The notes beneath the pieces were generated by a model. That model had not been told where the DNA came from. It made no database searches and was given only the letters and a program-made list of their open reading frames with translations. DNA of 54,362 nt, taken from NCBI GenBank assembly GCA_027452245.1, contig DAIDGW010000043.1, positions 1 through 54,362 on the forward strand, given 5' to 3'. How positions within the stretch are numbered: the stretch's first letter is position 1; every line of letters starts with the position of its first letter. The stretch is from Acidobacteriaceae bacterium. GTDB taxonomy: Bacteria > Acidobacteriota > Terriglobia > Terriglobales > Acidobacteriaceae. A program made the translations under genes and the position numbers. Shown here one piece after another: positions 15,721 to 24,848 of the stretch.

Positions 15721-15937
15721 TCGCTAACAATACCCATATCCGCGCGCACTTCGCAATGCAGCAAAAGCATCAGCCTGAACCGAAGGATCGGAGACTGGTG
15801 CCTTCGTGCTACACCTGGTTTCCGATCCGAACCCCTTCCCAAATCGGGAAGAATGGCGGGCAGACCCCATACCTAGTTTCGCTCCGCTGCAAAGCGCGTC
15901 CGCTCCTCATCCGATGAGAGTTCTAGGAGTTACTTCC

Positions 15938-17929
15938 GTGATCTGCGGTACGAAGACGGCACAACAGACAAAGACGACAGAAGAAAAAAAGACCTTACGC
16001 GTCCTTCTGGTAGGTGAGAAAGAAGAAGATTATTTCCTGATACGAGATCTTCTCAGAACCAGCCAACCGGGCATCGACGCAAAACTCGAACACGCCACTT
16101 CCGTCGAGCAGGCGAAGCGCATGCTCTCGCAGCAGTCATACGGTCTGATTCTCTTCCACCACGATTCGGCGGATGATACCGCAGTACGGCAGTTGCAAGA
16201 GCAGTTCGATCGAGGCCTGTGCATCCCCTTCATTCTCCTGACCGAAATGGCGGATGAAGCGGCCGTGGCGCGCATTCTCGAAGCCGGCGCCTGGGACTGT
16301 ATCGAAAGAACCGAACTGAATGGCGCAACCTTCGGGCGCACCGTGCGCTGCACCACGGCTCTACAGGCCATGCGGGACAGCAAGCAGTCCGCCGAAGAAT
16401 CTTTGCGCAAGCTCTCACAGGCGGTCGAGCAATCCGACGACTCCGTGGTCATTACCGACCTGCAGGGCGTGATCGAATACGTAAACCCGGCCTTCGAGCG
16501 CCTGACCGGTTATTCCTCCGCCGAAGTGCACGGAAAGACTCCGAGAATCCTCAAATCGGGCCAACATGCTCCCGAATTTTACGAAGAGCTTTGGCACACG
16601 ATCCTGGCCGGCAAAGTCTTCCGGCGCATCGTCGTCAACCGCAAGAAAAACGGAAACACCTACTACACCGAGGAAAGCATCAGTCCGGTGCGTGATAGCG
16701 GCGGAGAGATCACGCACTTCATCTCGAACGGACGGGACCTCACCGAACGATTGCGCCTCGAAGCGCAACTGGTACAGGCACAAAAAATGGACGCGGTCGG
16801 CCGTCTGGCCGGCGGAGTGGCGCACGATTTCAATAACCTGCTGACCATCATCATCAGCTACTCCGAACTGGCGATGGACTCTGTGGTTCCCAACAGCCCT
16901 CTGGCCGCCAAACTCAGCGAGATCCTTTCCGCGGGAAAACGTGCGGCTGAGCTGACGCGGCAATTGCTGGCGTTCAGCCGCAAGCAACCGCAAACCCCGC
17001 GCTTCATCGATTTAAACCGTGTCGTACGGGAGATGACAGGAACGCTCCAAAGGCTGATGGGGGAAGACATCCAGCTATCGTTTGCTCCACGCGATGGTCT
17101 TAGCCGGGTGAGGCTCGATCCCGTGCAACTCGAACAGATTCTGATGAACCTCGCCGCCAATGCGCGCGACGCCATGCCCCAGGGTGGCTCCCTTCGCATC
17201 GAAACGTCAGAAGTATGTATCGGAGAGGCGTACATCCAGAAGAAGCCGGCCGTGATCCCCAAAGGACGCTACGTTCTGCTGGTGATCAGTGACAACGGGA
17301 ACGGAATCCCGCAAGATCAATTGCCCCACATCTTCGAGCCCTTCTTTACCACCAAACCCTCGGGCCAGGGAACCGGCCTGGGTCTGGCAACCGTGTACGG
17401 AATCGTGAAACAGAACGGAGGCTACATTTGGGTCTACAGCGAGCCGCAAATGGGCACCGTGTTCAAAATCTACTTCCCGTGCGCCGGACCGACCAACGCC
17501 ACGGGGCCGCAACCGCGGGTTCCATCGGCCATCCCGCAACGTGGCTCAGAGACCATCCTCCTGGTAGAAGACGAAGCTGCCGTGCGGCAGGCTACTGCTG
17601 AATACCTCGGCATGCAGGGATACAAGATCATCGAGGCAAAAGATGGCGTGGAAGCCAGGACAATCGCCGTCAAGTTTGATGCACAAATTCACCTGGTGAT
17701 CAGCGATGTCGTCATGCCCAACATGAGCGGAGGAGAACTCGTCCAGGAGTTGAAGTCGATTCTGCCCAACACCAAAGTGCTGTTCGTTTCAGGATATCCG
17801 GGCAAGACCGTACAAGACCACAACGTAGTCGACTTCGGCAGCAATTTCCTGCAAAAACCGTTTACCCTCCGGCAATTGTCCGACAAGGTCCGTGAAGTCA
17901 TCGACCAACCAGTTCCGCACCGCGAGTGA
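15938..17929 (+). CDS. PAS hybrid histidine kinase with degenerate N-terminal receiver
   Basis: A soluble 663-residue signalling protein. Domains from the GTG start: a receiver-like domain (about 18-140) with the acidic pair (EKEED) but histidine where the phosphoacceptor aspartate belongs (LILFHHD); a PAS domain (about 155-270); HisKA with H296 in GGVAHDFNNLL; an HATPase domain with N-A-N-A-R-D-A, DNGNGIP and GQGTGLGLATV boxes; and a C-terminal receiver with phosphoacceptor D590 (ISDVVMPNMSG). The frame is open to 15806, but GTG 15938 follows a well-placed GGAG. No transmembrane helix is visible, so it senses a cytoplasmic or PAS-bound signal. No partner regulator lies next to it. Substrates and targets are unknown. 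Confidence 0.87.
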   Translation: MICGTKTAQQTKTTEEKKTLRVLLVGEKEEDYFLIRDLLRTSQPGIDAKLEHATSVEQAKRMLSQQSYGLILFHHDSADDTAVRQLQEQFDRGLCIPFILLTEMADEAAVARILEAGAWDCIERTELNGATFGRTVRCTTALQAMRDSKQSAEESLRKLSQAVEQSDDSVVITDLQGVIEYVNPAFERLTGYSSAEVHGKTPRILKSGQHAPEFYEELWHTILAGKVFRRIVVNRKKNGNTYYTEESISPVRDSGGEITHFISNGRDLTERLRLEAQLVQAQKMDAVGRLAGGVAHDFNNLLTIIISYSELAMDSVVPNSPLAAKLSEILSAGKRAAELTRQLLAFSRKQPQTPRFIDLNRVVREMTGTLQRLMGEDIQLSFAPRDGLSRVRLDPVQLEQILMNLAANARDAMPQGGSLRIETSEVCIGEAYIQKKPAVIPKGRYVLLVISDNGNGIPQDQLPHIFEPFFTTKPSGQGTGLGLATVYGIVKQNGGYIWVYSEPQMGTVFKIYFPCAGPTNATGPQPRVPSAIPQRGSETILLVEDEAAVRQATAEYLGMQGYKIIEAKDGVEARTIAVKFDAQIHLVISDVVMPNMSGGELVQELKSILPNTKVLFVSGYPGKTVQDHNVVDFGSNFLQKPFTLRQLSDKVREVIDQPVPHRE

Positions 17930-18047
17930 CGGAAGTATTTGCGGGTCGCGTTGTGTGGAACCTTTGGGAACCCGCATCTTATAATGACAGTCGCTGTGGA
18001 GCTGTTCCAGTAAGCAACTTTCAATTCAGCATCTTCGGGCATAACCA

Positions 18048-19187
18048 TTGGCTCCTCTTGTAACGGCCGGGCTGCTGCTGATTCTGGCAGGCGGGATCGT
18101 CTATTCCCTGCTGTCGATTGTTGCCGCTCAGAGATACCTGGCGGTAAAGCCGGCGTCATTGGAAACAACCGAAGCCATCAGCGTTCTAAAGCCCCTCGCC
18201 GGCCTGGATCTCGATCTGGAATCGAACCTGCGCACCTTCTTCGAACAAAAATATCCGGCCTTCGAAATTCTGTTTGCCGTGCGCAGCATGGATGACACCG
18301 CCGTCCCCGTCGTCGAGAAGCTGCAAAGCGATTATCCGCATGTTCCCTCCCGGTTGATCGTTACCGGAGAGCCTCCCTACGCCAACGCAAAGGTTTACAG
18401 CCTGGACCGCATGCTGGCCGCCGCACAAAATGATCTGGTCATCATGAGCGACAGTGACATCCGCGTAGATGGGAATCTGCTCCCCACCGTGGCCGCAGAA
18501 TTTCAGGATTCACGTCTGGGCGTTGCCACCTGCCCGTACCGAGCGCTGCCCGGTCCCAGCTTCTGGTCCCACCTGGAAGCCACGGGAATGAATACCGATT
18601 TCTGGGGAAACGCTCTTGTCGCGCGGATGGTCGAGGGCATGCGTTTCGGCGTGGGACCGACGATTGCGGCTCGCCGCAAGGTTCTGCAAGCCATTGGCGG
18701 TTTCGACCGCTTAAAAGATTACTTGGCCGAAGATTTCATGATGGGAAAATTTGCCGCCGAGAACGGGCACGGCGTCATTCTTTCCTCATACGTGGTCGAA
18801 CATCACATCGGCAGCGCAACCCTGGGACAGAACATCGCGCACCGTTTACGCTGGACCCGCAGCACGCGCCGCTCGCGTCCACTCGGCTACCTGGGCCAGA
18901 TTTTCACCATGCCCTTGCCCATCGCGCTGCTGGCGTGGGTAGCGGCGCCGGCTTGGTGGCCAGTCATACTTTTTACGCTGGCGATCCGCGGCTTCGCCGC
19001 TTACACCATCTCGAAACGCGTGCTCGGAGCCAAACTCGACTGGCTCTTACTCCCTATCGAAGACGTGATGGCATTCCTCTCGTGGATGGCCGGATTCTTC
19101 GGCGACACCATCATCTGGCGCGGTCATCGTTATCGCCTCTTCGACGACGGACGCTTCGAACTTATTCGCTCTCCCCAGCACAATTAA
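18048..19187 (+). CDS. hpnI: HpnI-like GT21 glycosyltransferase, copy 1
   Basis: A 379-residue membrane glycosyltransferase of the ceramide-glucosyltransferase (GT21) / HpnI type. An N-terminal helix (about 5-27) is followed by the GT-A domain with the motifs SVLKPLAGLD, DSD (135-137), LAED (226-229) and HRLRWTR, the (Q/R)XXRW signature. Two or three C-terminal helices follow. HpnI adds N-acetylglucosamine to bacteriohopanetetrol in hopanoid synthesis, and acidobacteria do make hopanoids, but relatives glycosylating other lipids are equally possible. The start used is TTG with no strong Shine-Dalgarno site, so it is uncertain. A TATAAT box at 17980-17985 could be its promoter. It converges on a paralogue at 19220-20377. 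Confidence 0.8.
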   Translation: MAPLVTAGLLLILAGGIVYSLLSIVAAQRYLAVKPASLETTEAISVLKPLAGLDLDLESNLRTFFEQKYPAFEILFAVRSMDDTAVPVVEKLQSDYPHVPSRLIVTGEPPYANAKVYSLDRMLAAAQNDLVIMSDSDIRVDGNLLPTVAAEFQDSRLGVATCPYRALPGPSFWSHLEATGMNTDFWGNALVARMVEGMRFGVGPTIAARRKVLQAIGGFDRLKDYLAEDFMMGKFAAENGHGVILSSYVVEHHIGSATLGQNIAHRLRWTRSTRRSRPLGYLGQIFTMPLPIALLAWVAAPAWWPVILFTLAIRGFAAYTISKRVLGAKLDWLLLPIEDVMAFLSWMAGFFGDTIIWRGHRYRLFDDGRFELIRSPQHN

Positions 19188-19219
19188 CATTTCGCGAACG
19201 AATACTGCCAGGAATCCTC

Positions 19220-20377
19220 TCATTCCGGAAGGCGAATCAGCTTGCCATCTTTCAATTCAAAGCGAGCGCCACGCCACGTAATCGTATTTCCGGCGAAGCT
19301 GGCGATCCACACAAGGAACGCCATCAGATCGCGCAGCGGCAGCAGCCACAGTTGTGCTGGAACCTGCGAATCCTCAAGAATCGAAACCCCAACGATCCAC
19401 GCTTGTGAATAGCGGAGAAATAACGTAATCGCGAGCATGCCCCCCGCCCACGAAGCTCCTGCCGAGACAATCGCTCCGAGCACCGACCACATTAATCCGA
19501 AGGTGAAGATCAGGCCCAGGAATCCGCCCTTGCGCGAGTCGCGGATCGCTCTCGACCACCGCAACTGATGACTGAAGTATCCCGCGAAATCGTACGCAGG
19601 AAGATGCGTCTCGACCACACTGTCCGATAACACGACTTTTTGCCCCAGGTCGGCGATTCTCTTGCCGAGTTCGTAGTCGTCCGCCAGGTAATCGACAATC
19701 GTTTCGAATCCGCCAATCTTCCTCAGGTCCGAGCGGCGGAAGGCCAACGTTGATCCCAGCCCAAAGCGAATTTCCTCCAGCATCCCAGCCGCGAGCACGC
19801 CGGCGGAAAAATCAGTGCTGACGCCCAAGGCTTCCAATATCGAGCCCAATGAGTCTTCGGCAATCGCACGATACAGGCACGTCACCATGCCCGTTTGTTG
19901 GTCGGCCAAAGCTGGCACGACGCGCTGCAGGTAATCCGGGGCAACGCGGATGTCGCTGTCATTCACAATCAGGCATTCATATCTTGCCTGCGGAAGCATC
20001 TGTACAAGGTTGCTGACCTTGATATTTGTTCCGAGAATTTGCGGGCAAACGACCAGCCGAATGTTGATTCGCGGAAATTCACTCTGCAAGTCCTTCACGC
20101 TGGCGATCACCGGGTCGTCAGGATCGCTCACGCCGAAGATGATCTCGTACTCGGGATAGTCCTGCAGGCAATGGCTGCGGAAACTTTCGTAAATGCCGGG
20201 GTCGATGCCCTTGCATGGCTTGAGAATCGAAACCGGAGGCATTTGACCTGGACTTCCCGATCCCCGGTTGCGAAGGAAGGTCAGCGCCCCCCACATGCAC
20301 AGCCAGAAATAGCACCAGCTTGCTACCGTGCCGATCACGGCAACAATCTCCACGCAGCGGATGACGAGATGGATCAT
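19220..20377 (-). CDS. hpnI: HpnI-like GT21 glycosyltransferase, copy 2
   Basis: A 385-residue paralogue of the preceding gene, on the opposite strand. It has an N-terminal helix (about 5-35), VSILKPCKGIDPGI, NDSDIRV, a LADDYELG motif, HQLRWSRAIRDSR as the (Q/R)XXRW signature, and C-terminal helices ending GNTITWRGARFEL. The two copies share layout and all motifs but differ along their length, so they are old duplicates or two separately acquired members. This copy follows two ABC permease genes on the same strand (52-base gap) and may be the last gene of their operon. Acceptor lipid unknown; hopanoid or glycolipid synthesis is the likely field. Confidence 0.8.
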   Translation of the reverse strand: MIHLVIRCVEIVAVIGTVASWCYFWLCMWGALTFLRNRGSGSPGQMPPVSILKPCKGIDPGIYESFRSHCLQDYPEYEIIFGVSDPDDPVIASVKDLQSEFPRINIRLVVCPQILGTNIKVSNLVQMLPQARYECLIVNDSDIRVAPDYLQRVVPALADQQTGMVTCLYRAIAEDSLGSILEALGVSTDFSAGVLAAGMLEEIRFGLGSTLAFRRSDLRKIGGFETIVDYLADDYELGKRIADLGQKVVLSDSVVETHLPAYDFAGYFSHQLRWSRAIRDSRKGGFLGLIFTFGLMWSVLGAIVSAGASWAGGMLAITLFLRYSQAWIVGVSILEDSQVPAQLWLLPLRDLMAFLVWIASFAGNTITWRGARFELKDGKLIRLPE

Positions 20378-20429
20378 GCGATCGAGTGGCTATCCCGCAG
20401 AAAGTCTACAGGAGTCTCGGAAGAATGCA

Positions 20430-21689
20430 TCACTCGTACCGCAACGACTCAATGGGATCAAGATTGGCGGCTTTCCACGCCGGGTAGATGCCAAAGACGA
20501 GTCCCACGCCGGCAGCAGCGGCAAATCCGAACAAGGTCCAGAATGTCGACATGCTGGCGGGCAGCGATGGCCACAAGGCAGGAATAAGGACGACGATCAT
20601 CGCACCCAGCAAAACTCCGATCACGCCGCCGGTCGCGGTAAGAATGATTGCCTCCAGCGTGAATTGCAGCAGGATGTCGCGCTTCCGCGCTCCAATGGCT
20701 TTGCGAACCCCAATCTCCCGCGTTCGCTCCGTGACGCTGACCAGCATGATATTCATCACCCCGACACCGCCCACGATCAGTCCGACGCTGGAGATCGCGA
20801 ACATCCCAATGAACAGCATACCGGTGAGCTGATTCCAGACATCGGAAATCGAGTCCGAAGTAAAAACGGCAAAATTGTCGGGCTTATTGAAAGGCACCTT
20901 GCGGCGGCGGCGTAACAACTCGCGCACCTCGTCGATGGCTTTGGGAACATCGTCGTGCGACGTGGCTTTGATGCTGATCCAGTACTGCTTCAGCTCCGGA
21001 TGAAGCTTCTTCAGCGTGCTCAACGGAAACACAACTTTGTTATCTTCCGGATTCTTGCCCCCGCCGAATACCGACTTCACGCGTTCAACCGTGCCAATGA
21101 CCGTAAATAATTCACCTTCAATATTGACTTCTTTCCCGATGGGATTTTCGTTTCCAAACAATTCTTCCGCGGTATCGGCGCCAAGCAGCACCACCGCAGA
21201 GCGGTGGGCCTGGTCGAAATCGGTAAACCAGCGTCCGGAGGCGATCTGCAGGTCGAAGACGATTTGCGCCGAAGGCTGATCGCCTTCCAGAATCGTGTTT
21301 TTGGCTTTTTTGTCCTTATATTTGACGGCGAACGTACCCACGCCAAGCTCTGGCCGAAAGTATCGCAGCCCGGCAGTCACCGCTTTCACGTGCGGCAGGC
21401 TCGCGATTGCCAGCGCATCGTCGTAGGTAAGTTCCTTGCGGGTACGCATCTCTTCGGTGGGACGTCCGAAGGTGAAGGGTTGAAGATGAAACGCGAAAAT
21501 CACGTCGGAACCGATGCTGGAAACAATTGCGCGCACATTGTTGTCCAGGCCGCGCCCGATCGAAGACACGCTGATCACGACAGCGACTCCGATCACAACC
21601 CCCAGCACCGTCAGTCCCGAACGCAGCTTATTGCTGCGGATCGTATCCGTCGCCATCTGCACGATTTCGCGAAATTCATCTTTACGCAT
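20430..21689 (-). CDS. MacB/FtsX-type ABC permease 1
   Basis: A 419-residue permease of the MacB type. It has an N-terminal helix ([22 protein letters not shown]), a large periplasmic MacB-like domain (about 50-270) and three C-terminal helices forming the FtsX domain ([33 protein letters not shown]). The C-terminus [11 protein letters not shown] is standard for the family. Such proteins transmit ATP-driven movement to the periplasm to expel macrolides, peptides or lipoproteins. No ATPase subunit is present in the window. The frame extends to a TTG at 21728, but ATG 21689 gives the family start. It is the second of two tandem permease genes with 105 bases between them. Confidence 0.88.
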   Translation of the reverse strand: MRKDEFREIVQMATDTIRSNKLRSGLTVLGVVIGVAVVISVSSIGRGLDNNVRAIVSSIGSDVIFAFHLQPFTFGRPTEEMRTRKELTYDDALAIASLPHVKAVTAGLRYFRPELGVGTFAVKYKDKKAKNTILEGDQPSAQIVFDLQIASGRWFTDFDQAHRSAVVLLGADTAEELFGNENPIGKEVNIEGELFTVIGTVERVKSVFGGGKNPEDNKVVFPLSTLKKLHPELKQYWISIKATSHDDVPKAIDEVRELLRRRRKVPFNKPDNFAVFTSDSISDVWNQLTGMLFIGMFAISSVGLIVGGVGVMNIMLVSVTERTREIGVRKAIGARKRDILLQFTLEAIILTATGGVIGVLLGAMIVVLIPALWPSLPASMSTFWTLFGFAAAAGVGLVFGIYPAWKAANLDPIESLRYE

Positions 21690-21794
21690 AACGCCAGTTG
21701 GTAATTCTGCGATTTTGTAATCTGGCAATCGAAAAACGACTCCCCGGGACTGCCGATTGCCCGATTACCAAATCACACAGTTACTCAATTCCTA

Positions 21795-23027
21795 TTACAG
21801 TTCAAATCTCAGCGCGGCAATGGGATCGAGCTGCGAGGCTTTCCGTGCCGGATACACTCCAAAAAACACTCCCACGCTCGCCGCCACCACCAAGCCGGCA
21901 GCTACAGCCCAGATCGGCGTCGCCGACGGCATCCCGACCAAGGCCGTAACCGTCTTCGCGAATCCGATGCCAAAGATAACTCCGAGCAGTCCCCCGACGA
22001 GCGCCAGCACCACCGACTCGACCAGGAACTGCAGCAGCACATCCTCGCGGCGAGCCCCGATGGCCTTTCGAATTCCGATCTCGCGCGTACGTTCCGTCAC
22101 CGCAACCAGCATGATGTTCATGATGACGATTCCACCCACAATCAACGAAATACACGCCACTCCAATCGTCGCCATGAAGAACGTGCTGCTGAAGTTTTGC
22201 CAGATCCCCAGCAGGCTGGCATTGGTTTCAATATCGAAGCTCTCTTCCGCGCCCGGACGGTCGTGCCGGTGCGTACGGAGGGCGACGCGGGCCTCGTCCA
22301 CTGCCTCGTCGAGCGCCGCTCCCGCAGAAGAAGCCTTCCCTGAGATGGTGACGCTCGCGGCGTGCGCGCCGTATTGCTTCAGGTAATCCGTAATCGGGAT
22401 CATCACATAGTTGTCGAGCGATTGCCCCAGAGTCTCGCCTTTCTTCTTGCCAACGCCGATGATCTGGTACTCCCAGCCGTCGATGCGAATCTCCTTCCCC
22501 AGAGGATCCACTCCCGGCATGAGATGGTTAACAATATCTGCGCCCACCACCACTACCGGAGACTTGTTTTCCATATCCGTCTCGTTCAACATGCGCCCCG
22601 CGCTCAGATCGGTGTCGTAGATCGGAGCCATGGAGGGCGTAATTCCCTGCACTGTCGTATCGCTGATCGATTGCTCCTCGTACTTCACATGGCCGGTGGA
22701 GTTGCGCAGTGCCGCGCCAACGTACTCGCAATGCGGACACGCGTCACGCACCGCCTCGTAGTCCTCCATCGTCAGATCTTTCCTCTTCTCTCCCTCCAGG
22801 TAGTGGTCCACGTTCGTGACCGCGGGACTGACCTTGAACATCAGGAAAACATCCGCCCCGAGATTGAAGATCTTCTCCGCGACATATCCATTGATGCCCG
22901 CGACGAATGTCACCACTGCGATCACGGCCGCCACCCCAATCACAATCGCCAGCACTGACAGCACCGATCTCAGCTTATTAGCCCAGAGCGACTGCAGCGC
23001 AATTCGAATGGATTCAACGATGTGCAT
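21795..23027 (-). CDS. MacB/FtsX-type ABC permease 2
   Basis: A 410-residue MacB-type permease, paralogous to the downstream gene. It begins VESIRIALQSLWANKLRSVLSVLAIVIGVAAVIAV, has a periplasmic domain of about 220 residues containing a CPHC pair near 95-98, and ends with the FtsX domain ([30 protein letters not shown]) and QLDPIAALRFEL. Tandem MacB permeases sharing one ATPase are common in acidobacteria. The missing ATPase must be elsewhere. Sixty-nine bases separate it from the DUF5985 gene upstream, so read-through from that unit is possible. The CPHC pair is unusual for this family and may be a disulfide. Confidence 0.87.
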   Translation of the reverse strand: MHIVESIRIALQSLWANKLRSVLSVLAIVIGVAAVIAVVTFVAGINGYVAEKIFNLGADVFLMFKVSPAVTNVDHYLEGEKRKDLTMEDYEAVRDACPHCEYVGAALRNSTGHVKYEEQSISDTTVQGITPSMAPIYDTDLSAGRMLNETDMENKSPVVVVGADIVNHLMPGVDPLGKEIRIDGWEYQIIGVGKKKGETLGQSLDNYVMIPITDYLKQYGAHAASVTISGKASSAGAALDEAVDEARVALRTHRHDRPGAEESFDIETNASLLGIWQNFSSTFFMATIGVACISLIVGGIVIMNIMLVAVTERTREIGIRKAIGARREDVLLQFLVESVVLALVGGLLGVIFGIGFAKTVTALVGMPSATPIWAVAAGLVVAASVGVFFGVYPARKASQLDPIAALRFEL

Positions 23028-23097
23028 AGAAAGCTACGATGGAGATTCCCCGCCCAACATTCTAAATGACCGGATGCTTGTGATCCTGTTCTCCAAA

Positions 23098-23361
23098 TCA
23101 GCGCGCGGTGCCGTAATTCTTGTACAGGATGGCAAACAAAATAAACAGGAAAGCCAGCAGGCGGACCAGGTAGATCCAGGGGCTGCCTTCATTCGGATGG
23201 GCAACGAACAGTAGGGCGACGCGGCCTGCTCCTTCGATGAAGAAGAACGCGGCGAAGGCGGCGAAGAGCGAATCCCGTGTGTCGCGCCAGAATTTCAGGA
23301 AGAAAACGCAGGCTACGAAAGAGAGCGCGCAAATGACCCCGAGCAGGAACGAGACTGCCAT
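23098..23361 (-). CDS. DUF5985-type small membrane protein A
   Basis: An 87-residue protein with three hydrophobic helices and an FLKFWRDTRDSLFAAFAAFFFIEGAGR middle segment, matching the DUF5985 pattern as I know it. It would sit in the inner membrane; no function is known for the family. It starts two bases after the stop codon of a similar gene and ends the three-gene unit of wHTH protein, DUF5985, DUF5985. Paired copies suggest a hetero-oligomer. Confidence 0.65.
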   Translation of the reverse strand: MAVSFLLGVICALSFVACVFFLKFWRDTRDSLFAAFAAFFFIEGAGRVALLFVAHPNEGSPWIYLVRLLAFLFILFAILYKNYGTAR

Positions 23362-23363
23362 AA

Positions 23364-23624
23364 CTAATTACTCTCCCAGATTAATCCGAAGAGCAGGAGC
23401 ACCATAGCCACCAGGTTGACCGACAGCCGAAGCAGATACAAATCGATCTCGGGATACACCACGAGATCCAGAAAAATCAGGAAATTGTTCAAGCCGAGGC
23501 CCAGGAAGCAGAGGCCGCTCCAAAGCAGAAGCTTCCTTCGTCCCCGCGCATAGCCGCGCAGCAGCAGCACCCCGCAGGCGAGCCCGATCAGTGCTCCGAG
23601 GATGTAGACGGCTGCGACCCCCAT
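23364..23624 (-). CDS. DUF5985-type small membrane protein B
   Basis: An 86-residue protein with three predicted helices (VAAVYILGALIGLACGVLLL, LLLWSGLCFLGLGLNNFLIFLDLVV and a last helix ending LFGLIWESN). The spacing and the RGYARGRRKLLLWSG loop resemble its neighbour A. The frame is open upstream, but ATG 23624 lies one base before the upstream stop codon, fitting translational coupling in a compact operon. The role is unknown; an inner-membrane location is clear. Confidence 0.65.
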   Translation of the reverse strand: MGVAAVYILGALIGLACGVLLLRGYARGRRKLLLWSGLCFLGLGLNNFLIFLDLVVYPEIDLYLLRLSVNLVAMVLLLFGLIWESN

Positions 23625-23625
23625 A

Positions 23626-24042
23626 TCAGTCCTTGTCTTTCTCCTTCTCTGATCTCTGTTTCGTGAAGCGGAAGGCCCGGGCAAAATCGCGAACCGCCGA
23701 TGAGGGCTTGGCGTGAATCAGCCGCGAGATGCGAATGATCTCCCGCCGGTAGGTCTCCTCTACCCGCCCCATAAAGCCATTGCGCGATTCGGAGTTCATC
23801 TCGTATCGAAATGACTCGGGCTGCCCGGGAATGACCGTGAGCAATTCCTTGCGGCTCAGGTCAAGCAGCAGGTTGCGCGTGTCGTCGGCCGGAATATAGA
23901 GGCGCTTGGCCAGATCTTCCGCCGTCCACGGCTTAGGACGATGCCGCCATACGAGTAGCAGCGCCTCCAGTTCAGGAACGCTGTCGATCTCCTCAGAGAT
24001 GAACTCGATCACATCGTCATCATTTTGGCCCGAATGCTGCAA
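23626..24042 (-). CDS. Small winged-helix-like protein
   Basis: A 138-residue protein. Residues 20-80 look like a winged helix: ELEALLLVWRHRPKPWTAEDLAKRLYIPADDTRNLLLDLSRKELLTVIPG. A helical stretch (FMGRVEETYRREIIRISRLIHA) and a charged tail follow. It heads the compact unit with the two DUF5985 membrane proteins, one base separating the genes. It may regulate that unit or sense through those membrane proteins. I do not recognise the family beyond the helix-turn-helix character. The start is the first ATG; no strong Shine-Dalgarno site is visible. Confidence 0.65.
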   Translation of the reverse strand: MQHSGQNDDDVIEFISEEIDSVPELEALLLVWRHRPKPWTAEDLAKRLYIPADDTRNLLLDLSRKELLTVIPGQPESFRYEMNSESRNGFMGRVEETYRREIIRISRLIHAKPSSAVRDFARAFRFTKQRSEKEKDKD

Positions 24043-24125
24043 TGGCGAACCCCAAGACCTCGCCAGTTGAATTCTCGACAGGGCCCCCCAGCCCCAGAAA
24101 GAACAGACCGCCTTCGAAATTCTAA

Positions 24126-24131
24126 TATAAT
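24126..24131 (+). promoter_or_regulatory. -10 box of the RNase P RNA gene
   Basis: A perfect TATAAT nine bases before the first base of helix P1, the right distance for transcription to start at 24141. No good TTGACA is present 17 bases further up, so the -35 contact is weak or absent. Confidence 0.6.
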
Positions 24132-24140
24132 TTCAAAGTA

Positions 24141-24689
24141 GGCAGCTGGACCGGACGGTCGCCCCGCCCATTCAGTAGGTTACGGTCAAGTTCCAACGCG
24201 ACTTACGGAATGGGCGGGGAGGAAAGTCCGAACTCCGCAGAGCAGTGTGCCGGATAACGTCCGGGAGCGGGTGGCTCATTCTAAATTTCGCTTGCGAAAT
24301 TTGGCGTGGGGTATTCCGCGACGGAAAGTGCCACAGAAAATATACCGCCCCGCTCATCCTGGCGGGATTCGCTCCACATGAGTGACTCTCGCGAGAATGG
24401 GCGGGGTAAGGGTGAAAAGGTGCGGTAAGAGCGCACCGCCGCCACAGTAATGTTGCGGGCAGGGCAAACCCCACACGGAGCAAGACCAAATAGGGAGGAA
24501 GTCCCGCCCATTCTGGCGCGAGCGACGTTGCATAGCCGCTCCCACGAGAATGGGCGGGACACGTGCCGGCTCGGTGCGTCAAACCTCCGGGTAGGTCGCT
24601 AGAGCCGCGCAGCAATGCGCAGCCCAGAGGAATGGCCGTCCCGTAGGAGCAATCCCGCGGACAGAATTCGGCTTACAGGTCCGGCTGCC
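24141..24689 (+). ncRNA. rnpB: RNase P RNA (class A), enlarged
   Basis: Catalytic RNA of RNase P, which trims 5' leaders from pre-tRNAs. The ends 24141-24152 and 24678-24689 form a 12-bp P1. All core blocks are present: GAGGAAAGTCCGAACTCC (24219-24236), GGTGAAAAGGTGCGGTAAG with GCGCACCG (about 24411-24438), AAACCCCACACGGAGCAAG followed by ACCAAATAGG (about 24466-24494), and GACAGAATTCGGCTTA near the 3' end. At 549 bases it is much longer than the usual 350-400. The extra length sits in peripheral helices built on one repeated arm: CCCCGCCCATTC (24162-24173) with GAATGGGCGGGG (24208-24219); 24348-24359 with 24395-24406 (one mismatch); and GTCCCGCCCATTCT (24501-24514) with 24547-24560. By order these are P3, P12 and the P15-P17 arm. 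Confidence 0.95.
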
Positions 24690-24848
24690 ACAAGCTATCC
24701 TATTTTCAGTCGCTTAGAAAATTGCCCCCTTTGATTGTCACGCCAGCGTGAGCTCTGCAACCGACCGCCTTCGTATGCGGTCTCTTCGCGGTACGATGGC
24801 AACCGCGATTCGAGAAGAAATCCCGACTTCAGAAATGATGGTGCATTC

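Noticed and set aside
21690-21794. Short repeats of GATTGCC-GATTAC type between the two permease genes
   Set aside because: Two imperfect copies in a 105-base spacer; too short and degenerate to call an element.
24172-24615. Minus-strand frames across the RNase P RNA
   Set aside because: They read through a highly structured RNA gene with all conserved blocks; repetitive arms create the apparent peptides.
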